Below are positions 23,011-31,587 of a DNA stretch of 64,000 nucleotides, piece after piece. Position 1 is the first letter of the stretch; each line of letters begins with the position of its first letter. The translations under genes and the position numbers were made by a program. A model generated the notes under the pieces. That model worked only from the letters and a program-made list of their open reading frames with translations. It was not told the DNA's origin and did not search any database. Origin of the DNA: an uncultured Prevotellaceae bacterium (GTDB lineage: Bacteria; Bacteroidota; Bacteroidia; Bacteroidales; Bacteroidaceae); assembly GCA_902764705.1 (NCBI GenBank), contig CACWWZ010000019.1, positions 1 to 64,000 on the forward strand, written 5' to 3'.

Positions 23011-25245
23011 ATGAGTAAGCATAAGAGTGGCAAACGACTGACCAAGCAGCGTCTGGCAGAGATGTTGCAGACGCTGTTCCAGCAGCATCCGAACGAGACT
23101 TTTTCGTTGAAGCAGATCTTCCGTGAGTTGAAGCTTTCTACCCATCCTGCTAAGATGTTAGCGGTGGATGTGATGGACGAAATGGTGTGGGACGACTTCC
23201 TGACGAAGGCGTCGGACAATTCCTATTGTCTGAATCTGAAGACCCAGGTACAGGAAGGTACCTTTATCCGCAAGGCCAATGGCAAGAACTCGTTCCAGCC
23301 TGACGATGGCAGCAAGAACATCTTTGTGTCGGAGCGCAACTCGCTGTTTGCCATGAATGGCGACCGTGTTCGTGTGGCCATGATGGCACGCAGGGAGAAA
23401 CACATGAAGGAAGCTATGGTGGTTAAAATTCTCTCGCACAAACGCGACCAGGCCGTAGGTAAGCTGAAAGTAGAGAAAGACTATGCCTTCCTCGTGACCG
23501 AAGGAAACATCTTTGTGCATGATATCCTGATTCCCAAGAAGAAACTGAAGGGTGGTAAGACGGGCGATAAGGCCGTAGTGAAAATCACCCAGTGGCCCTC
23601 GAAGGATTCAAAGAATATTGTGGGTGAGGTGATTGACGTATTGGGTAAGGAAGGCGACAACAATGTGGAGATGCACGCCATTTTGGCCCAATATGGTTTG
23701 CCTTACTCTTATCCCAAAAACGTTGAGGAAGCCGCAGAGAAAATCGATCCAGGCATTACGGAACAGGAAATCAAGCGGCGCGAGGACTTCCGTGATGTGT
23801 GGACCTGTACTATTGACCCCAAGGACGCCAAGGACTTCGACGATGCACTGAGTATCAGACCTGTCAGCGAAAAAGCTAAAAGCCAACTATGGCAAGTCGG
23901 TGTACACATTGCCGACGTGTCGCACTATGTGAAAGAGGGCTCCATCATTGACAAGGAAGCCACAAAGCGTGCCACCAGTGTCTACTTGGTCGACCGCACC
24001 ATCCCCATGTTGCCAGAGCGTTTGTGTAACTTTATCTGTTCGCTGCGTCCTGACGAAGAGAAGCTCTGCTATAGCGCTATCTTCGTGTTGGACGAAGAGG
24101 CAAACGTCAAGGACTTCCATATTGCGCATACCGTTATCAAGAGCAATCGCCGCTATGCCTACGAAGAGGTGCAGGAAATACTTGAGGCTAGTTATTCTGG
24201 TAAAACTAGTAAATCTAGTAAGACAAGTGATACTAGTGAGGAGGAAGCTAACCTCTGCCTCCTCGACAAGTTGGCCAAACACCTGCGTGAACGCCGCTTC
24301 AAGGGTGGCAGTGTGAAGTTCGATCGTGAGGAGTTGCATTTCGATATTGATGAGAAAGGCAAGCCCATTCGCGCCTACTTCAAGAAGTCGAACGATGCCA
24401 CGCAGCTCATCGAAGAGTTCATGTTGCTGGCCAATAAATACGTTGCAGAAAGTATCGGAAAGGTTCAGAGTACTCGGAGTAATCAGAATAATCAGAAGAA
24501 GGCCAAGAAGACCTTCGTCTACCGTATTCACGATCAGCCAGATCCCACCAAGTTGGAGGCGCTGCGTGAGTTTGTCGTTAAGTTCGGTTATAAGATGAAG
24601 ACTTCTGGCACAAAGGGTGCTATCTCGCGTTCGCTCAATGCGCTGATGGACAGCTGTCAGGGTAAGAAGGAACAGAATCTGATAGAGACGGTGGCCCTGC
24701 GAGCTATGATGAAAGCTAAGTATTCGACCCACAACATCGGACACTATGGACTGGCCTTCGACTACTATACCCACTTCACGTCGCCCATCCGCCGTTATCC
24801 AGACACGATGGTGCATCGTTTGCTGACGAAATACCAGGATGGTGGACGCTCAGCCAATCAGGAGAAGTACGAGGAGTTGTGTGAGCATTGCTCTGATATG
24901 GAACAGACTGCCCAGCAGGCTGAGCGCGACAGCATCAAGTATAAGATGGTGGAATTCATGGCTGATAAGATCGGTAACGAATACGATGCACACATTTCTG
25001 GCATCCAGTCGTATGGTATCTACTGCGAGATTGACGAGAACCATTGCGAAGGTATGGTACCTATGCACGATCTGGATGACGACTACTACGACTTTGACGA
25101 ACGCAACTACTGCCTCGTAGGTCGTCGCCATCATAACAAATACCAGTTGGGCGATCCCATTCGCATTAAGGTAGCTCGTGCCAATATTGAGAAGCGCCAG
25201 CTGGACTTCGCTTTGGCGGAAGAAGCAACCAAAAAGAGAAAGTAA
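23011..25245 (+). CDS. rnr: Ribonuclease R
   Basis: A 744-residue 3'-5' exoribonuclease that degrades structured RNA. An N-terminal basic and helix-turn-helix-like part is followed by cold-shock domains (about 75-220). The RNB catalytic domain includes DPKDAKDFDDALS near residue 269 (Mg2+-binding Asp residues), HIADVSHYVKEGSIIDKEA and FTSPIRRYPDTMVHR. A C-terminal S1 domain starts near residue 660. The start at 23011 (MSKHKSGKR) follows from the -7 element at 22976-22983. Two repeat-derived low-complexity inserts interrupt the RNB domain: GKTSKSSKTSDTSEE near residue 400 and QSTRSNQNNQKK near 490. Such inserts are unusual in so conserved an enzyme. Confidence 0.95.
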   Translation: MSKHKSGKRLTKQRLAEMLQTLFQQHPNETFSLKQIFRELKLSTHPAKMLAVDVMDEMVWDDFLTKASDNSYCLNLKTQVQEGTFIRKANGKNSFQPDDGSKNIFVSERNSLFAMNGDRVRVAMMARREKHMKEAMVVKILSHKRDQAVGKLKVEKDYAFLVTEGNIFVHDILIPKKKLKGGKTGDKAVVKITQWPSKDSKNIVGEVIDVLGKEGDNNVEMHAILAQYGLPYSYPKNVEEAAEKIDPGITEQEIKRREDFRDVWTCTIDPKDAKDFDDALSIRPVSEKAKSQLWQVGVHIADVSHYVKEGSIIDKEATKRATSVYLVDRTIPMLPERLCNFICSLRPDEEKLCYSAIFVLDEEANVKDFHIAHTVIKSNRRYAYEEVQEILEASYSGKTSKSSKTSDTSEEEANLCLLDKLAKHLRERRFKGGSVKFDREELHFDIDEKGKPIRAYFKKSNDATQLIEEFMLLANKYVAESIGKVQSTRSNQNNQKKAKKTFVYRIHDQPDPTKLEALREFVVKFGYKMKTSGTKGAISRSLNALMDSCQGKKEQNLIETVALRAMMKAKYSTHNIGHYGLAFDYYTHFTSPIRRYPDTMVHRLLTKYQDGGRSANQEKYEELCEHCSDMEQTAQQAERDSIKYKMVEFMADKIGNEYDAHISGIQSYGIYCEIDENHCEGMVPMHDLDDDYYDFDERNYCLVGRRHHNKYQLGDPIRIKVARANIEKRQLDFALAEEATKKRK
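24187..24240. repeat. In-frame ACTAGT-type word repeat in rnr
   Basis: Degenerate repeats of the 9-base words AAAACTAGT, AAATCTAGT and GATACTAGT encode a Ser/Thr/Lys-rich insert. The same word family occurs at 40016-40062 and 62740-62800. A related AGTACTCGGAGTAATCAG tract lies at 24465-24498. Confidence 0.7.
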
Positions 25246-25273
25246 AACGATAAAATCAGGTTTAAAAACCAAT

Positions 25274-26332
25274 ATGAAACGACAGAAGATTGTAACCTTC
25301 GGAGAATTGCTGCTCCGATTCTCTAAGCCCAACCAGCTGAGGCTGACGCAGGGCGATATGTTTACCAGCAAGTATGGTGGTAGCGAGGCTAATGTGGCCG
25401 TGTCGCTGGCCACCCTTGGCGAGGACGTCACCTACATTACCCGTCTGCCTGACACACCAGTGGGACATGCTGGTGCGCAATGTCTGGCACAGCTGGGTGT
25501 AGATATCAGTCACGTGATTTATGGCGGACAGCGCATCGGCACCTATTATTTCGAGCCTGCTGCCGGTATGCGTGCTGCCAAGGTCGTTTACGACAGGGCC
25601 AATTCTGCTTACTACGACCTGAAGCCAGGCATGATTCCTTGGCGCGAGATACTGAAGGATGCAGATATCTTTCAGGTTTCAGGCATTACTGCAGCCATAT
25701 CCCGACAAGCTGCAGATGCCACCTTCGAGGCGCTCGACATTGCTGAGGAGATGGGACTCACCATTTCGTTCGACATCAACTATCGCAAAAACCTGTGGAA
25801 GTATGGGGCTGACCCTCGTCAGACGCTGCAACGGATGTTGTCACGCTGCGACATGATGTTTGGTGATGCCATTGAGTTTGAATGGATTTCAGAACACAAG
25901 CAACCCCCATTTACTGCTACGGATTCGAACTTTGAGATGCAGATGGACGAGTATGGCGAGTGGTTCGACGAACTGCACGCACAATTCCCTCGTTGCAAGC
26001 ATTGGCTCATGGGTATGCGCAATATGGTGGCTTCGAATCACCACACGCTGACAGCCTTATTGTGGACAGAGGGGAAACTGCTTAAAGCACCCATCATGGA
26101 TATCACAGACGTGGTAGACCCTGTGGGTGTGGGTGATGCCTTTATGGGAGCCTTCCTGCATGCCATCACAGAATTTCCTGGTGATCGTCAGCGACAACTG
26201 GAATATTCGCTGGCCGCAGCAGCATTGAAGAACACCATTCCTGGCGACTTCAACCTCTCGACGGACGATGAAATCAGAGGTGTGATAGACCATCGTTATA
26301 ATGAAAATACTTTGTATAAAACCATAGAATAG
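25274..26332 (+). CDS. kdgK: PfkB-family sugar kinase, probable 2-dehydro-3-deoxygluconokinase
   Basis: A 352-residue ribokinase-fold enzyme. N-terminal [18 protein letters not shown] is typical of KdgK. The glycine-rich sugar-site motif is [20 protein letters not shown], and the ATP/catalytic motif is [14 protein letters not shown], with the base Asp in GVGD. It would phosphorylate 2-keto-3-deoxygluconate to KDPG, the entry step for uronate and pectin breakdown products. I chose the ATG at 25274 because upstream in-frame codons lie inside rnr. It follows rnr by 28 bases without the shared regulon element. Other PfkB substrates are possible, so the symbol is tentative. Confidence 0.8.
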   Translation: MKRQKIVTFGELLLRFSKPNQLRLTQGDMFTSKYGGSEANVAVSLATLGEDVTYITRLPDTPVGHAGAQCLAQLGVDISHVIYGGQRIGTYYFEPAAGMRAAKVVYDRANSAYYDLKPGMIPWREILKDADIFQVSGITAAISRQAADATFEALDIAEEMGLTISFDINYRKNLWKYGADPRQTLQRMLSRCDMMFGDAIEFEWISEHKQPPFTATDSNFEMQMDEYGEWFDELHAQFPRCKHWLMGMRNMVASNHHTLTALLWTEGKLLKAPIMDITDVVDPVGVGDAFMGAFLHAITEFPGDRQRQLEYSLAAAALKNTIPGDFNLSTDDEIRGVIDHRYNENTLYKTIE

Positions 26333-26339
26333 AACCGTT

Positions 26340-27029
26340 ATGAAGAAAGAAATCATTGGCTATGCCCTAATTGCGTTGGGCATTGTGTGCCTTGGATGGT
26401 TCATCAAGGCTGGTATCGACAACTTTACGGAGAAGGACCGCAAGGTGACTGTGAAGGGTTTGGCGGAGCGTGAGGTTCCTGCTGATAAGGTAACGTGGAG
26501 TATTGGCACGAAGGTGACTGGTAACGACCTGCCGCAACTCTACGAGAGCATCAGCTACCAGACGCAGAAAATCAAGAACTTCTTGCTGAAGTATGGTCTG
26601 CCCGAAAAGGAGATTACGGTGAATCCACCATCCATCACCGATTTGGAGGCTCGTGAGTGGGGTGATAACCGTCGCGACTTCCGCTATATCGTGAACACCA
26701 CGATCACAGTAGCAACCAACAAGGTAGAAGAGGTTAACAAAGCTATCTCCAAGCAGGCAGAATTGTTGAAGCAGGGTGTAGCGCTGGGTGAGAACTACCC
26801 ACAGTATGAGTATGCTTCGTTCCAACAAATGAAACCAGAGATGATGGCTGAGGCTATCAAGAATGCCCAAAAGACGGCAGACCAATTTGCTGAAGCCAGC
26901 AATTCTACCTTGGGAAAGATATTGACAGCCGACCAAGGACAGTTCTCTATCGACAACCGTGACGAGAACACACCGTATATCAAGAAGTTACGCGTGGTAA
27001 CTACTGTTACCTACTCGCTGAAGAACTGA
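26340..27029 (+). CDS. SIMPL domain (DUF541) protein
   Basis: A 229-residue protein with one N-terminal hydrophobic segment ([16 protein letters not shown]), acting as an uncleaved anchor or signal, and a periplasmic SIMPL domain (about 35-229) with [21 protein letters not shown]. Members of this family form oligomeric periplasmic assemblies, and their role is poorly defined. It lies seven bases after the PfkB kinase, so the two are probably co-transcribed, and it ends at a strong terminator (27048-27087). Confidence 0.88.
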   Translation: MKKEIIGYALIALGIVCLGWFIKAGIDNFTEKDRKVTVKGLAEREVPADKVTWSIGTKVTGNDLPQLYESISYQTQKIKNFLLKYGLPEKEITVNPPSITDLEAREWGDNRRDFRYIVNTTITVATNKVEEVNKAISKQAELLKQGVALGENYPQYEYASFQQMKPEMMAEAIKNAQKTADQFAEASNSTLGKILTADQGQFSIDNRDENTPYIKKLRVVTTVTYSLKN

Positions 27030-27047
27030 CAATAATATGTCACTAGA

Positions 27048-27087
27048 CAAGAAATTCTCCTCGTTAGGGAGGATTTCTTGCTTTTTA
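27048..27087 (+). terminator. Rho-independent terminator after the kinase-SIMPL unit
   Basis: AAGAAATTCTCCTC pairs with GGGAGGATTTCTT around a short loop, then GCTTTTT follows. It separates this unit from the ECF operon. Confidence 0.75.
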
Positions 27088-27091
27088 TATG

Positions 27092-27118
27092 TCACAAATA
27101 GTCTCTTTCTGCGTATAT
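27092..27118 (+). promoter_or_regulatory. Putative ECF-type autoregulatory promoter
   Basis: TCACA, 13 bases, TGCGTATAT, 23 bases before the ECF sigma ATG. It matches the element before the other ECF operon (2203-2229), including its spacing. A small dyad, CTCTTTCT/AGAAAGAG, spans it. Confidence 0.5.
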
Positions 27119-27141
27119 GATGTAGAAAGAGTAAAAACAGT

Positions 27142-27630
27142 ATGACTGAAGAAGAGTTTCAGCAGGCAATAGAACGGCTTCGGCCACAATTGACAGAACA
27201 GGCTCGACGCTATCTGACGGATGGTGGGGAGGCGGAGGATGCTGTGCAGGACGCTTTACTTCGTCTGTGGCAAATGTACGAACAGTTACACCCGCCCATT
27301 GATAGATTAGCGATGGTACTGACGCGAAATATTTGCATTGACTTGTTGCGCCGACGGCCTCGTTCGGTATGTCGAGCTATTGCTGTTGATAACGAAACAT
27401 CTGAGGTCGATGAACATGAGCGTATAGAACGCATGATGGCAGTGATAGATACACTACCAGAGTTGCAACAAACGTTACTTCGACTGAGACATATGCAAGG
27501 AATGGAAATGAAGGAATTAGCCTCGCTGTTCCAAATGAACGAAGCAGCAGTGCGAAAGGCATTAAGCCGAGCGAGAATGACTGTAAGAAAACAATATTTA
27601 ATACGACTGAATGATGAGAGCAAAACATGA
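27142..27630 (+). CDS. RNA polymerase sigma factor, ECF (sigma-70) family
   Basis: A 162-residue sigma factor. Region 2 lies near residues 10-70 (GEAEDAVQDALLRLWQMYEQL). Region 4 lies near 95-150 (LPELQQTLLRLRHMQGMEMKE, then the helix-turn-helix LASLFQMNEAAVRKALSRAR). It resembles the sigma factor at 1694-2194 in length, layout and N-terminal sequence (TEEEFQQAIERLRPQL versus TQQEFEHIVPRLRPRL), so the two are likely paralogues. It heads a four-gene operon with an anti-sigma-like protein, a small exported protein and a beta-barrel protein. A shared promoter-like element precedes both sigma genes. Confidence 0.93.
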   Translation: MTEEEFQQAIERLRPQLTEQARRYLTDGGEAEDAVQDALLRLWQMYEQLHPPIDRLAMVLTRNICIDLLRRRPRSVCRAIAVDNETSEVDEHERIERMMAVIDTLPELQQTLLRLRHMQGMEMKELASLFQMNEAAVRKALSRARMTVRKQYLIRLNDESKT

Positions 27631-28045
27631 CATAAGGACACTGACCAATCGTTTCTTCCAGGGGGAGACAACGCTTGGGGAGGAACGTTTGCTATACCAG
27701 CTATATCGACGCAACGACGTGCCGCAAGACTTGTTGCCTTACCGCGACATATTCCTTGATATGGCTGCTATGGAGTTGGCTGCCAAGACTATTCCGCTTC
27801 AGAAACATCGTTTCTCTCGTCGGTGGTTGATGGCTGCTTCAGTGGCACTGGCGCTTGGTCTTGGCAGCATTCTGCTGTTCCAACGTTCTCAGCAGGACGA
27901 ATGTGTTGCCTATATCTACGGTAAGAAAACAACAGACCCTGCGGTTGTGATGGGTGAATTGGAACGTTCAATAATAAGTATGAAGGCAGATGAACAGCAA
28001 GATAATGTGGAGAGTCTGCTTAACGAGATGTTTAATATGGAATAA
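27611..28045 (+). CDS. Anti-sigma-factor-like single-pass membrane protein
   Basis: A 144-residue protein whose start lies inside the end of the sigma gene (20-base overlap), so the two are translated together. The N-terminal cytoplasmic part (about 1-68) is helical. One membrane segment lies near 70-88 (WLMAASVALALGLGSILLF), followed by a short periplasmic tail. No known domain is evident. Position and topology match the gene at 1065-1697 and suggest it restrains the neighbouring sigma factor, though no anti-sigma motif is visible. Confidence 0.7.
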   Translation: MMRAKHDIRTLTNRFFQGETTLGEERLLYQLYRRNDVPQDLLPYRDIFLDMAAMELAAKTIPLQKHRFSRRWLMAASVALALGLGSILLFQRSQQDECVAYIYGKKTTDPAVVMGELERSIISMKADEQQDNVESLLNEMFNME

Positions 28046-28050
28046 GGTAT

Positions 28051-28485
28051 ATGCTTATGATGAGGTTATTGATACTGACGACCTTTATGGTTTGTAACTT
28101 GATGGTCATGGCACAGAGAGGGCTGCATATTGAACCGCTGTTTGAGGGAAAGGTCATTCCACAGGAGCGCATGGTGGAGACACGAGTGCGTGGCCGCTCG
28201 CTCAGCAAGTATGGCCTGACTTTCTTCCGTAGCTTACGTTTTGAAGCGGGAAAGAAAGAGCGTGAACAAGTAGTCCGGTTGATAGAACAAGATTTGGAAG
28301 GATTGCCAGAGACTGACTATCAGCGTAGTCGGGGCAAGTGGAAAGAGCACATCTATTTATTGTTGCCCAAAGTGAATGGGAATCAGCGTATGCTTTGTTA
28401 TAAACAAGAAGATGAAGAGGTGCTGATTATCTATTTGGAGGGTCCAAAGGCTTCGTTGGAGAGTTTAAAGAAAATGTCAAATTAA
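28051..28485 (+). CDS. Small exported protein, DUF6108-like
   Basis: A 144-residue protein with a signal peptide ending MVMAQ near residue 22. The mature part (RGLHIEPLFEGKVIPQERMVE...) resembles a Bacteroidales-specific family of unknown function that accompanies ECF sigma / anti-sigma pairs. I believe this is DUF6108, but that label is from memory. No catalytic motif is seen. It starts five bases after the anti-sigma-like gene and is followed 13 bases later by a beta-barrel gene. The inferred role is an exported sensor or effector in the sigma pathway. Confidence 0.7.
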   Translation: MLMMRLLILTTFMVCNLMVMAQRGLHIEPLFEGKVIPQERMVETRVRGRSLSKYGLTFFRSLRFEAGKKEREQVVRLIEQDLEGLPETDYQRSRGKWKEHIYLLLPKVNGNQRMLCYKQEDEEVLIIYLEGPKASLESLKKMSN

Positions 28486-28498
28486 ACGATATGTAATC

Positions 28499-29389
28499 AT
28501 GATTAGAAAACTATTTTTACTGACGGCACTGACGGCCTGTATTACCGTGCAGGCTCATGAGTTAGGAGATACGCTTGTTATCAGGGATGCCCACAAGGTA
28601 ACGATTGTCACCAATGACTCGCTTCAAAAAATCAAAGTGATGGGTATGGAAGACAACGAGGATTATGTCTACGAGAACTCCATTCAACTGGTCGACTCGA
28701 ATTATGTAGGTGAGCAACGCACGACGTACCACGACTTGGATGCCCTTGGATTCCCCGTTAGCAAACGCGACACGACCCGCCATCGCCGTGGGGTCGTCGT
28801 TTACGGCACCATGCACTGGTGGTTAGGTTTCAATGCAGGCATCAGCCCGGATTTTAGTTTTTCGACATTCCGCTCCTTAGAGGCTGCATGGAACATTCTG
28901 CAATTCGAGATAGAACCGTACCATAACTATCGGCGTACTATGCGACGCTATGAGTTTGGACTGGCTCTTCAGGCACGCAACTATCGCTTTGATATGCCCA
29001 GTATGCTCAAGAAGGATGCTACGGGTAGCGTCTTCTTTGGCGATTTCCCCGTCGGCACCGAGGACCATAAGACTGATGTCTATGTCTTCAGCCTCTCTGT
29101 CCCCCTCCTTTATAGCCAGCGGCTCGGACGTCACAGCCCGTGGCGCATAAAACTTGGAGCTTTGCTGAATTTCAACTGCTATGGTACGCTTCGCAATAGC
29201 TATACCATGGGTGACTACGATTACGAGGAAACGGTACACAAGATAGACTATCGGCCTTTTACAGTCGACTTGATGGGAATCATTCGCTACAAATGGATTG
29301 GCTTTTACCTGAAGTATTCACCTATGAGCGTTTTCAAGAATGGCCGAGGACCTGAATTCCGTTCGTTGTCGTTTGGATTATATCTCTGA
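28499..29389 (+). CDS. Outer-membrane beta-barrel-like protein in an ECF operon
   Basis: A 296-residue exported protein. A signal peptide (about 1-19, ending VQAHE) is followed by an N-terminal soluble part with an auto-transport-adhesin-head-like strand pattern (VIRDAHKVTIVTNDSLQKIKVMG). A C-terminal barrel from about residue 100 has repeated strands of alternating aromatic residues (RKFEFG-like, NYRFDM, SPWRIKLGALLNFNCY) and ends FRSLSFGLYL. It is the last gene of the sigma operon and overlaps the convergent kinase gene by 12 bases. No family assignment beyond barrel protein is justified. Confidence 0.75.
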   Translation: MIRKLFLLTALTACITVQAHELGDTLVIRDAHKVTIVTNDSLQKIKVMGMEDNEDYVYENSIQLVDSNYVGEQRTTYHDLDALGFPVSKRDTTRHRRGVVVYGTMHWWLGFNAGISPDFSFSTFRSLEAAWNILQFEIEPYHNYRRTMRRYEFGLALQARNYRFDMPSMLKKDATGSVFFGDFPVGTEDHKTDVYVFSLSVPLLYSQRLGRHSPWRIKLGALLNFNCYGTLRNSYTMGDYDYEETVHKIDYRPFTVDLMGIIRYKWIGFYLKYSPMSVFKNGRGPEFRSLSFGLYL

Positions 29390-30502
29390 AAACAGGTTCC
29401 CCCAAGGATAACTGCCAGGTTTCAGCGTTACCAATGTGCCATTATCGGCACACATCTGTACGATGCCAGGGGCTATTTGGCCGACTATGTCGAATTGAGT
29501 CCAACCAAGGGTCTTTAACGTGGCCCATGCCGTAGCACCGCCTTCAATGATTAAATGGTCTGGACGGTGTTGGGCAACCAGCTCCATTGTCTTCTGCGCC
29601 ATGACGGTGCGCAGATGGACGGCAACCTCCTTACCTGTGCGATGTGTATAGGGAATCGTGAGGATGAGGCTGTGGCTCCCTATATAGGCACTAGTGTCCC
29701 AAAGGCTGATATCGTGATTGCCGTCGTATACTTTGCGAGGCATGGGGGCAACAGGGATACTTAAATCTAATGGTTTGCTCTGCGTTGAGCCGCAGAGGAT
29801 AAGCGTGTCTTTAGAGGTGAGAGGTTTGAGGTTTGAGATTTGAGGGTTGACTTGAGGCGACAGCAAAGCAGAAAACAAGTCTGCGGCTCCGGCGAAAATC
29901 GTCTTTCCGTCATTGTATTTTGCAATAACACGCCGGATGTCTTCCTCATTTTCTGCATCGGGCATAATGATGTCTTTCGACTCAGCATTTGGGAAACGCT
30001 CTCTGAGGAAAGAAGTCTTGGCAGGGAACTCAGGGTCATAGCTGAAAGCTGTCTCGGATATTGGCACATCTCTTACCTCTTGCTTCTCACCTCTCACCTC
30101 TTTTATATAATAGACTCCGTTCTTGATGATGCGCCCCTTCGAAGGGTTGGCAGGCAGATATACGGCACGCTGATAACCCGTAGACTCCATGAGTGCTGTC
30201 AGCTCAGCCACCACGTGCCCTCGTAGGGCAGAGTCGGTTTTCTTGAAGAGGTGAGGGGTAAGAGGTGAGAGGTGAGAGGGATTCGCCATGCCACACTCTG
30301 CTTTGCAGAGAATACGATGGGTTTCAGCAACGGCTTCAGCTTCTGTCATGGAGCGGGTGTCTGTGGCGATAACCGTTGTCTGTGCTGCGATATTATCGCA
30401 GCATAGGGGACTGCCACAAACCAAACTCACCTGCTGTCCTTGACTGAACGCAATGCCCGCCATTTCGGCAGCCCCTGTGATGTCATCGGCAATGACTATC
30501 AT
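29378..30502 (-). CDS. Four-carbon acid sugar kinase family protein (DUF1537, OtnK/DtnK type)
   Basis: A 374-residue cytoplasmic kinase with the N-terminal sugar-binding motif IVIADDITGAAEMAG, FKKTDSALRGHVVAEL at about 95-110, and a C-terminal nucleotide-binding part with IIEGGATAWATLKTLGW and LKPGSYPWGN. Known members phosphorylate tetronates or 3-oxo-tetronates (erythronate, threonate and relatives) and work with a PdxA2-type dehydrogenase, as here. The gene overlaps pdxA2-like by four bases. Three CTCTCACCT-type repeat tracts (29812-29850, 30063-30110, 30246-30280) lie in loops, more than in any other gene in the window. The substrate is unassigned. Confidence 0.88.
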   Translation of the reverse strand: MIVIADDITGAAEMAGIAFSQGQQVSLVCGSPLCCDNIAAQTTVIATDTRSMTEAEAVAETHRILCKAECGMANPSHLSPLTPHLFKKTDSALRGHVVAELTALMESTGYQRAVYLPANPSKGRIIKNGVYYIKEVRGEKQEVRDVPISETAFSYDPEFPAKTSFLRERFPNAESKDIIMPDAENEEDIRRVIAKYNDGKTIFAGAADLFSALLSPQVNPQISNLKPLTSKDTLILCGSTQSKPLDLSIPVAPMPRKVYDGNHDISLWDTSAYIGSHSLILTIPYTHRTGKEVAVHLRTVMAQKTMELVAQHRPDHLIIEGGATAWATLKTLGWTQFDIVGQIAPGIVQMCADNGTLVTLKPGSYPWGNLFSEI

Positions 30503-31587
30503 GCTTGTTGTTTGTTTTTCCGATAGATTGCCATTCTTGTTGCGTAGTCGATAGAGAGTGTCATTGCGCTATCGTTAGCAATGCCTTTGCCAGCTACGTC
30601 GAAAGCCGTTCCGTGATCTACGCTGACGCGGATGATGGGCAGGCCAAGGGTGATGTTGACACCACTGGCAGAATCCATCTTGCCCGTCTCCTTATTCCAG
30701 TTGAAGGCGCAAACCTTCAGGGGGATATGCCCCTGATCGTGATACATCGCCACACATCCGTCGAACTGACCGCATTTAGCTTTGGCAAAAATGCTGTCTG
30801 GGGGAACAGGTCCCTCAACATCGAAACCACGTTGGCGCAGTTCCTCAATGGCAGGGATAATCTCTTCGGCCTCCTCATAGCCGAACATGCCATTCTCGCT
30901 GCTGTGGGGATTGAGACCTGCTACACCGATATGGGGTTTCTCAATACCAAACTGTCGACAAGCGTCGTCTATAAGCTCTACACACTCAATGACGCGTGCC
31001 TTCTTCACCAAGTCGCAGGCCTTTCTCAAGGGAACATGCGTCGAGACGTGGATGACGCGGATGTTCTCGTCAGCCAGCATCATGGCATACTTCTTCGTAT
31101 TCGTAAAGGTGGCGTAAATCTCCGTATGTCCGTCGTAATGGTGGCCCGCCAGATTCAGCGCCTCCTTGTTTAGAGGGGCTGTCACTGTACCATCCACCTC
31201 GTCAGCCATCGCCAGTTCGATGGCCTTTCGTATATACTGGAAGGCGGCATTGCCACATTGTGCCTGTACCTTGCCGAACTCGAAGGTTGCAAGGTCGACG
31301 CACTTCAGGTCGATAACATCAATGGTGCCATACTGGAACTTGGCTTCCTTGACGTTATTGATGGCATTTACCATTAGGTTAAAGCCTAAAAGTCCCACAG
31401 CCTGTTGCATAATGGCAGCGTCGCCAGTGACGACAGGGCGGCACTTCTCGTAGGTTTCTTTTCTATTCAGGGCGCGAACGGTAATCTCAGGACCGATGCC
31501 TGCGGGGTCGCCCATCGTGATGGCTAATATGGGGAGCCTACCCCTAACCCCTCCCAAAGAGGAGGGGGACTGATTTGTATGATTCAT
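30499..31587 (-). CDS. PdxA2-like 4-phospho-tetronate dehydrogenase
   Basis: A 362-residue enzyme of the PdxA family: LAITMGDPAGIGPEI near residue 21, GHTEIYATFTNTKKYAMML, and the metal site in HDQGHIPLK. True PdxA acts in vitamin B6 synthesis. The PdxA2 branch instead oxidises 4-phospho-threonate or -erythronate, giving dihydroxyacetone phosphate after decarboxylation. Its place between an Fe-alcohol dehydrogenase and a DUF1537 kinase argues for PdxA2. The first 18 residues (QSPSSLGGVRGRLP) are largely encoded by a CCCCTCC/GGAGGGG repeat at 31531-31572, which overlaps the natural start region. The true start may therefore be a later codon, or the repeat may have extended the N-terminus. Confidence 0.88.
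   Translation of the reverse strand: MNHTNQSPSSLGGVRGRLPILAITMGDPAGIGPEITVRALNRKETYEKCRPVVTGDAAIMQQAVGLLGFNLMVNAINNVKEAKFQYGTIDVIDLKCVDLATFEFGKVQAQCGNAAFQYIRKAIELAMADEVDGTVTAPLNKEALNLAGHHYDGHTEIYATFTNTKKYAMMLADENIRVIHVSTHVPLRKACDLVKKARVIECVELIDDACRQFGIEKPHIGVAGLNPHSSENGMFGYEEAEEIIPAIEELRQRGFDVEGPVPPDSIFAKAKCGQFDGCVAMYHDQGHIPLKVCAFNWNKETGKMDSASGVNITLGLPIIRVSVDHGTAFDVAGKGIANDSAMTLSIDYATRMAIYRKNKQQA
31531..31572. repeat. CCCCTCCC/GAGGAGGGGG repeat at a gene start
   Basis: CCTACCCCTAACCCCTCCC followed by AAAGAGGAGGGGG forms a hairpin across codons 6-19 of the pdxA2-like gene, just after the end of the Fe-ADH gene. In the message it could affect translation of pdxA2 relative to the upstream gene. 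Confidence 0.65.

Noticed and set aside
23887..24816. 309-codon open frame on the minus strand opposite rnr
   Set aside because: It lies wholly antisense to a conserved RNB domain, has no recognisable motif or start context, and its composition is what the codon bias of rnr produces.
31531..31572. C-rich/G-rich hairpins as insertion-sequence ends
   Set aside because: No transposase frame or target duplications are visible. The tracts are short, occur inside genes and keep frame.
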